Source: Maribacter algicola
GTDB lineage: Bacteria; Bacteroidota; Bacteroidia; Flavobacteriales; Flavobacteriaceae
Reading direction: 5' to 3'
Assembly (NCBI RefSeq): GCF_003933245.1
Contig: NZ_QUSX01000003.1
Coordinates: 186,001 to 250,000 of the forward strand
Length of the DNA stretch: 64,000 nt
Under the pieces are notes generated by a model that saw only the letters and a program-made list of their open reading frames with translations, did not search any database and was not told the DNA's origin. Shown here one piece after another: positions 37,457 through 45,933 of this stretch; within the stretch, counting starts at the first letter, position 1, and the number at the start of each line of letters is the position of its first letter. Position numbers and translations under genes: made by a program.

Positions 37457-37478
37457 ATATTATATTTTTTTCAATACA

Positions 37479-37550
37479 CTACAACAGTCCCGTACCTCTC
37501 TTAAAAAAGAAGTAAAAATAAAAACCGTTCCAGAAATATTGCTTTGTCAT
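37479..37550 (-). CDS. Leader peptide of the phenylalanine/tyrosine operon
   Basis: A 23-codon ORF, ATG at 37548-37550 and TAG at 37479-37481, with the core YFWNGFYFYFFF at residues 5-16. Six Phe, three Tyr and one Trp make 10 aromatic residues of 23, the expected bait for ribosome stalling when charged tRNA-Phe or tRNA-Tyr is short. Codons 20-22 contain the ACGGGACT segment that can act as antiterminator. The start is 18 bases after the -7 motif. It would not normally be annotated because of its length. The peptide itself probably has no other role. Confidence 0.88.
   Translation of the reverse strand: MTKQYFWNGFYFYFFFKRGTGLL
37486..37493 (-). promoter_or_regulatory. Antiterminator segment of the pheA attenuator
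   Basis: ACGGGACT, identical to the 3' arm of the terminator, lies within the last codons of the leader ORF. It can pair over 8 bp (9 with a G-U) with AGTCCCGT at 37446-37453, disrupting the terminator. A ribosome that reaches the leader stop would cover it; one stalled at codons 5-16 would leave it free. Confidence 0.8.
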
Positions 37551-37567
37551 AATCTTTAAAACCGCGG

Positions 37568-37597
37568 CTAATGTAGTAATTATATTTAAATAGCCAA
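37568..37597 (-). promoter_or_regulatory. Putative promoter of the pheA operon
   Basis: TTG (37595-37597), a 19-base spacer and TACATTAG (37568-37575), one mismatch from TAnnTTTG. Transcription would begin about 10 bases before the leader peptide ATG. Confidence 0.55.
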
Positions 37598-37598
37598 G

Positions 37599-37619
37599 AA
37601 AAGTCCTTAGACTTTTTTA
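37599..37619 (-). terminator. Terminator after the amber-containing pseudogene
   Basis: On the minus strand AAAAGTC, TAAG, GACTTTT forms a 7-bp stem followed by CTT. Short and AT-rich; it ends about 45 bases after the pseudogene stop and just before the pheA promoter. Confidence 0.5.
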
Positions 37620-37660
37620 AAAAATTAGAAAAAGTAGTGAAAATTTGATTTTAGCTAGAA

Positions 37661-38125
37661 TCAAAACTTTAAGGCCAATCCCACCCCGTTATGATTGCTC
37701 GTTGGTACCAATTTAAAGGAAGTACGATTATCAAACTGTTTGTTATAGTTAAGGATTGCCTTCTTGGCGTTTTTGTTTGCCGAATGCATAAATATTAGTG
37801 CTATCGTAGCAAAACCAAGAGTGACATATAGTGGAGCTATAGTCTCATTAAGATTATCTGTATTTAATTTGGATGCCAACCAAAAAGCACCAACACCTTC
37901 GCCTAGTAGGGATATATAACCCAACGTAGAATAGGTATTTGACTTTTTCCAATACTTCTTAACCTCCTCGTTTTTATTAAACATTTCCCTTAGTTCCTGC
38001 TTGGTTATTCTATTGTCATCTTGATAATATTCAACACTCTATAAACCGGAAAAAGAAGTTATTTCCTGGGCCTGCACTTCAATGAAGAGAAAGGCTGAAA
38101 GGGCAAAAAAGAAAAATGTTTTCAT
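37661..38125 (-). pseudogene. Secreted small protein gene interrupted by an amber codon
   Basis: From the ATG at 38123-38125 the frame encodes a signal peptide (MKTFFFFALSAFLFIEVQAQ) and EITSFSGL, then TAG (38039-38041, codon 29), then continues in frame for 125 codons to the TGA at 37661. Aligned with the intact neighbour (38213-38671), the TAG falls where the paralogue has Trp (EITVFQGMWGDEFYQD against EITSFSGL*SVEYYQD), so a TGG to TAG change explains it. The downstream part has two hydrophobic helices and the shared ending GVGLALKF. It could be a recent pseudogene, a sequencing error, or be translated from the internal ATG at 37984 without its signal peptide. Confidence 0.8.
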
Positions 38126-38212
38126 AAAATTTTTTTTGGATTTAGAAATCCAATATCTGAAAAACCAATTAACTAAGGCCGACTCTAACTAAATATTTCG
38201 ATAAACGGTTAC

Positions 38213-38671
38213 CTAGAATTTTAAGGCCAAGCCAACTCCCGAATCGGAAGGGACTAACCTATAGGTGGTCTTTCCCAAACTATCGTTGAATTCCAAAATA
38301 GCATTTTTCTTATTCTTATTGGCCAAACAGTAAAAAATGGAACCTACCACTGCTGTACTTGCAAAACCAATGATTGGGGCCGTCGTTTCCTTATCATTGT
38401 TCTCATTGACCAAGTACCAAATACCAAAACCCAAATTGGCAGTTGCGGCCGCGAAGGTTACCCCAAACTGTTTTTTGGATTTTGACCAATACACTTCCGA
38501 AGCTGGATTGGAGTCCATGGCCATCCCAAATTCCTTCCAAGTCATTTTATCCTTATCCTGATAAAACTCATCACCCCACATACCTTGAAAAACGGTAATC
38601 TCTTGGGCATTGGATTGGTTTGTAAAAAATAGTATTGATACTAATGACGCAATGTATATTACTTTTTTCAT
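38213..38671 (-). CDS. Small secreted or membrane protein, family unknown
   Basis: From the ATG at 38669-38671 this is a 152-residue protein with a signal peptide (MKKVIYIASLVSILFFTNQS, ending NAQ). The mature part has a polar segment (DKMTWKEFGMAMDSNP), two hydrophobic stretches (FAAATANLGFGIWYLV and PIIGFASTAVVGSIFYCL) and the ending SGVGLALKF. I do not recognise a named family. It is a tandem paralogue of the pseudogene at 37661-38125, with about 90 bases between them. The frame extends upstream to 38701, but those codons precede the signal peptide. Confidence 0.7.
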   Translation of the reverse strand: MKKVIYIASLVSILFFTNQSNAQEITVFQGMWGDEFYQDKDKMTWKEFGMAMDSNPASEVYWSKSKKQFGVTFAAATANLGFGIWYLVNENNDKETTAPIIGFASTAVVGSIFYCLANKNKKNAILEFNDSLGKTTYRLVPSDSGVGLALKF

Positions 38672-38781
38672 GCTCTTTTTTTGTTTAAAATTAAATAACA
38701 TTAATTAAACAAAATGATGTTTGGTGGGCTTTAACATGTTTTTAATATGCTTCCAGAAAATCGATATACTCAAAAACAGGA

Positions 38782-39582
38782 TTAGTCTCTAAAAATCAAC
38801 CGTCCATTAAATAGTTCCTCAACCTCCACAATCTCTGGCCGATTAAAGGAAATAACATCCCCATAACCTCGTAATACCCCAGAAATGGATTCTTGCGGAT
38901 TTACCAATATATCATTGCTGCCCCTGTGATTTAGGGAAATAGATTGCGCTGTCAATTCCTGGGCCTCAATCCTGGAATCTCCTGCAGCAATGGTCACATT
39001 GAGATTTTGTGTGTTACCCCGTAGCTTAAAATAGGCTATTCCGTTGACGACTACAATTAAGTTTCCCGTATTAAGATGTAAATCAAATTCCCCATCCGTA
39101 GTTTCTGCTTCGGGAACAACAAAACTTTCTGAGAGTAAGGACAAACTTGGGAAGGATAAAATACCATCACTCTTTATTGAAAGACCCGTACTACTTCTAA
39201 TTTCTGTAATATTTGGGGAGGTGACATAAACCGTTGTCAATCCGTACTCCCTAAAAAGATTACATCCATTTTCATTTCGTATAATGAGTCGTTCTCCTTC
39301 CACGGTCACAGAAACTTCTTCCTTTAGATTTTTGCCGGTTTCCAGTTCCACTTTTTGGGTGTCCCCTTCCTTGAGTATAAGTGCGACTTTTTCGAATACG
39401 GTTATCTTGGTGAATTCAGGGACTGCAACCTCTTCCCTTACTATTTCCCCAGCCGTCTGCAGGCAATCCGAAACATTATCTGAATTACAGGAAATAACGG
39501 CAATACCCATGAGACATAATACGACCCTTTGAAGAATTACACCCATCAAACCATTTCTAGTATGTTCCCTTTTTCCATCCAT
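38782..39582 (-). CDS. GIN-domain (DUF2807) lipoprotein
   Basis: A 266-residue protein with a lipoprotein signal peptide (VLCLMGIAVISC, lipid Cys at 32) and a head-GIN domain of DUF2807 type: VPEFTKITVFEKVALILKEG (about 52-71), then a right-handed beta repeat region (STGLSIKSDGILSFPSLSLL, LNVTIAAGDSRIEA, ISLNHRGSNDILVN, LRGYGDV). These proteins are widespread in Bacteroidota and sometimes labelled putative adhesins; function unknown. An in-frame ATG at residue 13 is an alternative start. It ends 110 bases before the paralogue pair. Confidence 0.85.
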   Translation of the reverse strand: MDGKREHTRNGLMGVILQRVVLCLMGIAVISCNSDNVSDCLQTAGEIVREEVAVPEFTKITVFEKVALILKEGDTQKVELETGKNLKEEVSVTVEGERLIIRNENGCNLFREYGLTTVYVTSPNITEIRSSTGLSIKSDGILSFPSLSLLSESFVVPEAETTDGEFDLHLNTGNLIVVVNGIAYFKLRGNTQNLNVTIAAGDSRIEAQELTAQSISLNHRGSNDILVNPQESISGVLRGYGDVISFNRPEIVEVEELFNGRLIFRD

Positions 39583-39585
39583 TCC

Positions 39586-40683
39586 TTATAACCGTATTCC
39601 AATCCCAAATTCCACAGCTTCCGCGGCAGCACCATGTGATTTTAGGGTAATGGCACCGAACATTTTGTCTCCAAAATACCGTTTTAAACCTATCCTATTA
39701 TACATACGCCCTTCAAAATCGAACGGATAATATACGTAGTAGCCCAACTGGGTGATGACGGACATGCTATTGATAAAAAGTTCATGTCCCAAAAAGACCC
39801 CTACTCTTTTATAATCATCATCTGTCCGTACGTACATCTCGGGAAATGATGTGCCCTGAAACCGAATCAACTCCTTCAAAAAATTAGAAAAGAACACATC
39901 CCCTCCCAGTTGAATTGCACTTTTTCTTCCCAATCGTTTATCTGCATAGGCCGAAAAAATAAAAAATCCATATTGCCCGGAACCAATAACGTCGCTTTCA
40001 TTGAGCCCGCCCCTCAAAATTAAGTTGTAGCGTATAGGCTCGCTTACTTTTTCCCTATCCGAAGTTTGTATATATTCAAATTCCTCGCCACCGTCCAAAT
40101 CATAGGTCAGGCCCAGGTTTAATGCAAACGTATTCGTGGAAGTGTTGGGAGACCTAAAATTACCGTTGGAATAATGGATGACAGAAACCCCGGCCTTTAA
40201 ACCCAATCCCGAAATAACATTTTCCTTGTGATAGTTCAGCATTAGATAGGTGGAACTTAAAAAATCCGACCCATAGGCGTTGTTCCTAAAATTTTCCTCC
40301 CTGTCATAGGGATTTGTGGTATAGGCAATCCCCTGCCCTATCCTAAACTGGACGTTCCTTTTTAAAAAGTAAAAATTGTAATGTGCATATAGCCCAAAAT
40401 TCCTGCCCAATGTAGCATTGTTCATATCCTGATAAATGAACGAGGCCCCGTAATCCGGATAATTATAGAGTTCCTCCCATTCTTGGGATCCATATGTTTT
40501 TCTATTGTAACCCAAAATGAATCCTCCTGGATGATTGGTGATCAGATGCGAAATATCCGTATTATGAAGTAGGACCGAGCCATAGAACTGACTTAGGTCC
40601 AAGGTATGTTTTTTGACCTCCGCATCTTGAGAAAAACCTATCGTTCCCAATAGGGACAATAACAAAAAACATTGCTGTTTCAT
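39586..40683 (-). CDS. PagL-like acyloxyacyl hydrolase (putative lipid A 3-O-deacylase)
   Basis: From the ATG at 40681-40683 the protein has 365 residues, with a signal peptide (KQQCFLLLSLLGTIGFSQ) and beta-barrel strands. IHYSNGNF (His170, Ser172) matches the His-x-Ser catalytic motif of PagL, which removes the 3-linked acyl chain of lipid A in the outer membrane; the acid Glu may lie in AVEFGIGIRL at the end. The N-terminal extension of over 100 residues makes it longer than PagL of Pseudomonas, as in other Bacteroidota members. Activity is inferred. A TTG three codons upstream is a possible alternative start. The gene precedes the GIN-domain gene by 3 bases. Confidence 0.8.
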   Translation of the reverse strand: MKQQCFLLLSLLGTIGFSQDAEVKKHTLDLSQFYGSVLLHNTDISHLITNHPGGFILGYNRKTYGSQEWEELYNYPDYGASFIYQDMNNATLGRNFGLYAHYNFYFLKRNVQFRIGQGIAYTTNPYDREENFRNNAYGSDFLSSTYLMLNYHKENVISGLGLKAGVSVIHYSNGNFRSPNTSTNTFALNLGLTYDLDGGEEFEYIQTSDREKVSEPIRYNLILRGGLNESDVIGSGQYGFFIFSAYADKRLGRKSAIQLGGDVFFSNFLKELIRFQGTSFPEMYVRTDDDYKRVGVFLGHELFINSMSVITQLGYYVYYPFDFEGRMYNRIGLKRYFGDKMFGAITLKSHGAAAEAVEFGIGIRL

Positions 40684-40803
40684 GGGGGTCAAAGGTAGTA
40701 AAGTTGGTTGTTAGTTTTTTGTTATTGGTTGATTGTATTTCTCAATTCAAACTGAAAATAATACTTGTACCCCTCTAAATAGTCCTATAGCTAAGCGCTT
40801 AAA

Positions 40804-41757
40804 CTAAAAAACCTCTTTAGCAATCGCTTTGATATTGTCCGATTTTCCCATGGAATAATAATGTAATACCGGCACGCCGGCCGCCTTAAGTTCTTTAGAC
40901 TGCTCAATGGCCCACTCAATACCAACTTCCCGTACTTCTCTATTATTTTTACAATTTTCGATGGCTTCGATTAAATCCTGCGGAATATCAATCCGAAATA
41001 CTTGAGGTAACAATTGCAAATGCCTTTTGACCGCAACAGGTTTTATTCCAGGTATTATGGGCACATCAATACCTAAATTTTTGGCAGCTTCCACAAATTC
41101 AAAATACTTCTGATTATCAAAAAACATTTGTGTTACCACATAGTCCGCCCCCGCATCCACTTTTTCTTTCAGACGTTTTAAATCGGTTTGCAATGAAGGT
41201 GCCTCCAAATGCTTTTCTGGATAACCTGCCACACCTATGCAGAAATCTGGATAGTCATCAGAAGTAATTGTTTCATGCAAATATTCACCGTGGCTTAAAT
41301 TCCGAATTTGGGTAACCAGCTCCTTGGCATAACAATGCCCACCTTCGGTTGGGGTAAAGTATTTCTCCTCTTTCATAGAATCACCCCGAAGGGCCATAAC
41401 GTTATCTATGCCCAAATAATGACAATCCACCAAAACATACTCGGTTTCTTCCTTGGTAAAACCACCACATAATAAATGGGGAACCGTATCCACATGATAT
41501 TTGTGCTGAATGGAGGAACAGATACCCACAGTACCTGGTCTCATACGGGTCACCTTCTTTTCCAAAAGTCCACCTTTGTCAATATACACATACTCTTCCC
41601 TGGATGTAGTCACATCGATAAAGGGCGGTTTAAATTCCATCAAGGGATCTATATTGTCATACAGTTCCTGTATGCTCCTTCCTTTGACGGGCGGTATCAA
41701 CTCAAAGGAAAACAAGGTCTTTCCCTTGGCCTGTTCTATATGTTCCGTTACTTTCAT
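40804..41757 (-). CDS. metF: 5,10-methylenetetrahydrofolate reductase MetF
   Basis: FAD-dependent TIM-barrel enzyme that supplies 5-methyltetrahydrofolate to MetH. It begins TLFSFELIPPVKGRS (about 14-28; the Glu is catalytic in the family), then IDVTTSREEY, DNVMALRGDS (flavin-binding), VAGYPEKHLEAPS and ADYVVTQMFFDNQKYFEFV (folate site). 317 residues is normal. Third gene after the SAM riboswitch, 114 bases downstream of metH part 2; the gap is AT-rich with no recognisable element. Confidence 0.96.
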   Translation of the reverse strand: MKVTEHIEQAKGKTLFSFELIPPVKGRSIQELYDNIDPLMEFKPPFIDVTTSREEYVYIDKGGLLEKKVTRMRPGTVGICSSIQHKYHVDTVPHLLCGGFTKEETEYVLVDCHYLGIDNVMALRGDSMKEEKYFTPTEGGHCYAKELVTQIRNLSHGEYLHETITSDDYPDFCIGVAGYPEKHLEAPSLQTDLKRLKEKVDAGADYVVTQMFFDNQKYFEFVEAAKNLGIDVPIIPGIKPVAVKRHLQLLPQVFRIDIPQDLIEAIENCKNNREVREVGIEWAIEQSKELKAAGVPVLHYYSMGKSDNIKAIAKEVF

Positions 41758-41871
41758 TTATTAGATAACTTATCACTTTTATTTTTTATCGTTCCCTAAA
41801 GGTCGGGCTTTACACTATATTTTTATAAATCTGCCATTTATAAAAGATGCCGCTTCAATCCCTAAAGCAAA

Positions 41872-44568
41872 TCAATCATCCGCAATATTTGGTGCAAGCC
41901 ATTTTTTGGCCTTTTCCAAACTGATTCCCTTTCTCTGGGCAAAATCGACAACTTGGTCCTCCTTAATTTTTCCAAGACCAAAATATTTTGCTTCCGGATT
42001 TGCAAAATAGTATCCCGACACAGATGCTGTCGGCCACATGGCCAGACTGTCCGTTAGCTTTACCCCTATTCTTTCCTCTACTTGAAGTAATTCCCAAATG
42101 GTCAGTTTTTCCAAATGATCCGGACACGCCGGGTATCCCGGTGCCGGGCGAATTCCTTTATACGATTCCTTGATCAATTCCTCATTGCTTAAATTCTCAT
42201 CCTTGGCATAGCCCCAATAGTTGGTTCTCACTTCCATATGCAAATACTCCGCAAAGGCCTCGGCCAAACGGTCTGCAAGAGCCTTCACCATAATGGAATT
42301 ATAGTCATCCAGATTCTTTTCAAATTCGGCTGCAAGCTCAGCGGTACCAAAACCTGTTGAAACACAGAAAGTCCCTACATAATCCTGGATTCCACTTTCC
42401 TTTGGTGCAACAAAATCAGCCAAGGCATAATCTGCAACGCCTTCACGGCGCCGTAACTGTTGTCTTAGGGTTCTAAAGACGTATGTAGTACCGTCATCTG
42501 GATTCTTGACCTCGATATCATCAGCATTTACAGTATTTGCCGGAAACAGTCCAAAAACGGCCTTTGCCTTCAATAGTTTCTTGTCCAAAATCTCCTGCAA
42601 CATTTCCTGGGCATCGGCAAAAAGATTGGTCGCCTCTTTTCCTACTATATTGTCGGTTAAAATATCAGGATATTTCCCATGCAATTCCCAGCTTCTAAAG
42701 AACGGGGTCCAATCAATAAAGGGAACCAATTTATCCAGTTCCTGATCTTCTATCACCTTTGTCCCCAGCATTTGAGGCTCTTTTATTTTAGCGTTGCCCC
42801 AATCTATTTTAAACCTATTCTCACGGGCTTGCGCTAGCGTTTTATATTCCTTCTTTACGGAACGCTTTAAAAACTTATCCCTAAAGTCATCATAGTCTTC
42901 CTTAATTCTCATTTTATAGGCTGCCGAAGTCTCTTTCTGTAAAAGATCGCCAACAACCGTTACGGCCCTAGAGGCATCGTTTACATGGACCACGGCCTCC
43001 TTATATTGTGGGTCTATTTTTACCGCCGTATGTGCTTTACTGGTGGTTGCCCCACCAATCAATAAGGGAATACTTAAGTTATTCCGCTGCATTTCCTTGG
43101 CCAAATGTACCATTTCATCCAAGGAAGGTGTAATCAATCCGCTAAGACCAATAATATCCACCTTTTGTGCTATGGCCTCTGCAATGATTCTCTCCGGTGG
43201 TACCATCACCCCCAAATCGATAATCTCATAATTATTACATGCCAAAACAACGCTGACAATGTTCTTTCCAATATCATGAACATCCCCCTTTACGGTCGCC
43301 ATCAGTATTTTACCATTGCCTTCTGAGTCCCCTTCCTGTGGATTGGCCAATTTCTCCTCTTCAATATAGGGTAACAAATAGGCAACCGCTTTTTTCATGA
43401 CCCTCGCCGATTTCACCACTTGAGGCAAAAACATTTTACCGCTCCCGAACAAATCTCCAACGACATTCATCCCGGTCATCAAATGGCCTTCAATGACTTC
43501 GATAGGTTTGTCCGATGCCTGTCTGGCTTCCTCTACATCCACTTCAATATACTGGTCGATCCCTTTGACCAAAGCCCTGGTTATACGTTCCTGTAAGGGT
43601 TCCTCTCTCCAGGAATTATCCACTTTGCTTTCCTTGGCCTTACCTACAACGGATTCCGCAAATTCCAACAATCTTTCGGTTGCATCCTCTCTACGATTCA
43701 ACATTACATCCTCAACGTGCTCCAAAAGGTCCTTGGGAATATCGTCATAAACCTCCAACATCGTAGGGTTTACGATACCCATGTTCATTCCAGCCTTTAT
43801 CGCATGATACAGAAACACCGAATGCATGGCCTCCCGAACTGGATTATTACCACGAAATGAAAAAGAAACATTACTTACACCACCACTGACACTGCAATAC
43901 GGTAAATTTTCTCGTACCCACTTGGTAGCTCTTATAAAGTCTAGCGCATTGAGTTTATGCTCATCCATACCTGTGGCAACCGGGAAGATATTGAGGTCGA
44001 AAATGATGTCCTCTGGCGGAAAACCAACCTGGTCCACCAAAATATAATAGGAACGTTTGGCGATTTCAATACGTCTTTCGTAATTGTCTGCCTGGCCAAC
44101 CTCATCAAAAGCCATAACGATGACCGCAGCCCCATATCGCTTGATCAATTTGGCGTGATGTATGAATTCCGCTTCGCCCTCTTTCAAGCTTATGGAATTT
44201 ACCACACATTTACCTTGTACAACCTGAAGACCTGCCTCTATAATTTCCCATTTGGAACTATCGATCATGATGGGGACGCGCGCAATATCAGGTTCGGCAA
44301 TGACCAAGTTCAAAAACTTGACCATGGCTGCTTTCCCATCAATCAGACCATCGTCCATGTTGATATCGATAATTTGGGCTCCTCCTTCCACCTGTTCCCT
44401 GGCAACATCCAAAGCTTCCTCAAATTTTTCCTCTTTTATCAGCCGTAGAAATTTCTTGGAACCTGCCACATTGGTCCTTTCCCCTACATTAATAAAATTA
44501 CTTTCTGGTGTCACCACCAAAGGTTCTAGACCGCTTAGTTTAAGGTATTTTTTTTGTTTACTTTCCAT
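41872..44568 (-). CDS. metH: Methionine synthase MetH, folate/B12/activation part
   Basis: Second half of a split cobalamin-dependent methionine synthase (898 residues). In order: pterin-binding barrel ([18 protein letters not shown], about 27-44), cobalamin cap, B12 domain with DVHDIGKN (429-436; His431 is the cobalt ligand) and the later [11 protein letters not shown] and [11 protein letters not shown], and the AdoMet activation domain with [12 protein letters not shown] near 800. It needs the homocysteine-binding half encoded just upstream (2-base gap). The two together equal full-length E. coli MetH. Confidence 0.97.
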   Translation of the reverse strand: MESKQKKYLKLSGLEPLVVTPESNFINVGERTNVAGSKKFLRLIKEEKFEEALDVAREQVEGGAQIIDINMDDGLIDGKAAMVKFLNLVIAEPDIARVPIMIDSSKWEIIEAGLQVVQGKCVVNSISLKEGEAEFIHHAKLIKRYGAAVIVMAFDEVGQADNYERRIEIAKRSYYILVDQVGFPPEDIIFDLNIFPVATGMDEHKLNALDFIRATKWVRENLPYCSVSGGVSNVSFSFRGNNPVREAMHSVFLYHAIKAGMNMGIVNPTMLEVYDDIPKDLLEHVEDVMLNRREDATERLLEFAESVVGKAKESKVDNSWREEPLQERITRALVKGIDQYIEVDVEEARQASDKPIEVIEGHLMTGMNVVGDLFGSGKMFLPQVVKSARVMKKAVAYLLPYIEEEKLANPQEGDSEGNGKILMATVKGDVHDIGKNIVSVVLACNNYEIIDLGVMVPPERIIAEAIAQKVDIIGLSGLITPSLDEMVHLAKEMQRNNLSIPLLIGGATTSKAHTAVKIDPQYKEAVVHVNDASRAVTVVGDLLQKETSAAYKMRIKEDYDDFRDKFLKRSVKKEYKTLAQARENRFKIDWGNAKIKEPQMLGTKVIEDQELDKLVPFIDWTPFFRSWELHGKYPDILTDNIVGKEATNLFADAQEMLQEILDKKLLKAKAVFGLFPANTVNADDIEVKNPDDGTTYVFRTLRQQLRRREGVADYALADFVAPKESGIQDYVGTFCVSTGFGTAELAAEFEKNLDDYNSIMVKALADRLAEAFAEYLHMEVRTNYWGYAKDENLSNEELIKESYKGIRPAPGYPACPDHLEKLTIWELLQVEERIGVKLTDSLAMWPTASVSGYYFANPEAKYFGLGKIKEDQVVDFAQRKGISLEKAKKWLAPNIADD

Positions 44569-44570
44569 AT

Positions 44571-45575
44571 CTACACCTGCTCTACCATTAATGGCCTTGG
44601 CTTGTAATCCTTAACCAAATCAGCAATTGCTTTAATATGGGCGGGCGTAGTTCCACAACAACCCCCAATAATATTAATCAACCCTTTATCCAGATACTCC
44701 TTAATTTGACTTGCCATTTGTTCCGGATTTTGGTCGTATTCTCCAAAAGCATTGGGCAGTCCGGCATTGGGATGGGCCGAGATTCCGAACTCACTCTTCT
44801 TGGAAAGGACCTCTAAATGGGGCACTAAGTCCTTAGCTCCCAAGGCACAGTTGAATCCCACAGTTAACAAAGGAATATGGGATACGCTAATAAGAAATGC
44901 CTCCGCGGTTTGACCCGTCAATGTTCTGCCCGATGCATCCGTAATCGTCCCACTTATCATGATAGGAACGTCTATATTTCGTTCTTCTTTCACTTCTTCT
45001 ATAGCAAATAAAGCGGCCTTACAATTTAAGGTGTCCGTAATGGTCTCTATCAACAAAACATCCACACCACCATCTAAAAGGGCTTCAACTTGTTGCTTGT
45101 AGGCAATGCGTAATTCCTCAAAAGTGATGGCCCTGTAACCGGAGTCGTTCACATCCGGGGACATACTGGCTGTTTTATTCGTAGGCCCCATGCTACCCGC
45201 CACAAAACGTGGTTTTTCGGGGGTTTTCAACGTGTACTCTTCGGCAACTTTTTTGGCGATGACCGCAGATTCATAATTCAAGTCATACACAAAATCCTGC
45301 ATTTCATAATCCGCCATGGCGATGGTGGTGCTGGAAAAGGTATTGGTTTCAATGATATCCGCCCCTGCTTCTAAGTATTTCCTATGCACTTCCGCTAATG
45401 CCTCAGGTTGGGTAAGTGCCAACATATCGTTGTTACCCTTAACATCAATATGCCAATCCTTGAATCGCTTCCCTCGGAAATCATCCTCAGTAAACCTATA
45501 TTGCTGCAACATAGTGCCCATGGCACCATCTAACACTAAAATCCGCTTTTGAAGCTCTACTTTTATATTGCTCAT
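44571..45575 (-). CDS. metH: Methionine synthase MetH, homocysteine-binding part
   Basis: 334-residue homocysteine S-methyltransferase domain, the N-terminal module of MetH as a separate gene. The zinc ligands are Cys243 (VGFNCALG) and Cys306-Cys307 ([10 protein letters not shown]). [13 protein letters not shown] (about 13-25) and [12 protein letters not shown] are typical. It immediately precedes the other MetH half, so the two proteins presumably form the working enzyme. Its leader is a SAM-I riboswitch. The ATG at 45573-45575 overlaps the stop of a four-codon ORF. Confidence 0.95.
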   Translation of the reverse strand: MSNIKVELQKRILVLDGAMGTMLQQYRFTEDDFRGKRFKDWHIDVKGNNDMLALTQPEALAEVHRKYLEAGADIIETNTFSSTTIAMADYEMQDFVYDLNYESAVIAKKVAEEYTLKTPEKPRFVAGSMGPTNKTASMSPDVNDSGYRAITFEELRIAYKQQVEALLDGGVDVLLIETITDTLNCKAALFAIEEVKEERNIDVPIMISGTITDASGRTLTGQTAEAFLISVSHIPLLTVGFNCALGAKDLVPHLEVLSKKSEFGISAHPNAGLPNAFGEYDQNPEQMASQIKEYLDKGLINIIGGCCGTTPAHIKAIADLVKDYKPRPLMVEQV

Positions 45576-45586
45576 TTCTGTTTCAT
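45572..45586 (-). other. Four-codon upstream ORF overlapping the metH start
   Basis: ATG-AAA-CAG-AAA-TGA on the minus strand; its TGA overlaps the metH ATG. An AGGAGG sits 14 bases before its ATG (45601-45606), nearer to it than to the metH start. It may couple translation or be chance. Confidence 0.35.
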
Positions 45587-45670
45587 GTTGGACGTTAAAA
45601 CCTCCTATTTTAAATCAATTAAAAGTTACGCAAGGAATCAAGACAAGGAATTTGGGCTAAGCCTTTTGGG

Positions 45671-45792
45671 GTTATCTTTCCCGATAGTATTCGGGATAGA
45701 ACGTAGCACCTACTTACCTACTGACCAAATCAGACTAGACTAAGGGTTGCCAAGGCTTCAATGGGTCTATTCCCTCCACCTTTCTTGATAAC
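45671..45792 (-). ncRNA. SAM-I (S-box) riboswitch
   Basis: On the minus strand P1 is formed by GTTATC (45787-45792) and GATAAC (45671-45676). Between them are the family's conserved elements in order: AAGAAAGGTGGAGGGA, GACCCATTGAAGCC, TTGGCAACC, then GGTGCTACGTTCTATCCCGA and the P4 hairpin TCCCGA/TCGGGA followed by AAAGAT. It senses S-adenosylmethionine and should lower expression of metH and metF when SAM is plentiful. About 95 bases separate it from metH; I find no terminator with a T-tract there, so control may be at translation or by another route. A weak -7 like motif (TTACTTTG, 45818-45825) lies upstream. Confidence 0.92.
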
Positions 45793-45878
45793 AATACAGT
45801 TTTTAAAAGAACTGGGGCAAAGTAACGGCTCTACCCGTTCAAAACCAAATAATCATTTTTGTAAAGACTTTTCCATAA

Positions 45879-45912
45879 CAAAAAACCCTTCAATTAGTAT
45901 TCTTGAAGGGTT
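45879..45912 (-). terminator. Terminator after the FNR gene
   Basis: AACCCTTCAA and TTGAAGGGTT form a 10-bp stem around a 9-base loop, followed on the minus strand by a T-tract. It ends the sulfate assimilation operon ahead of the riboswitch leader. Confidence 0.88.
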
Positions 45913-45933
45913 CCTTAGTCGTTTTAAAAATTA

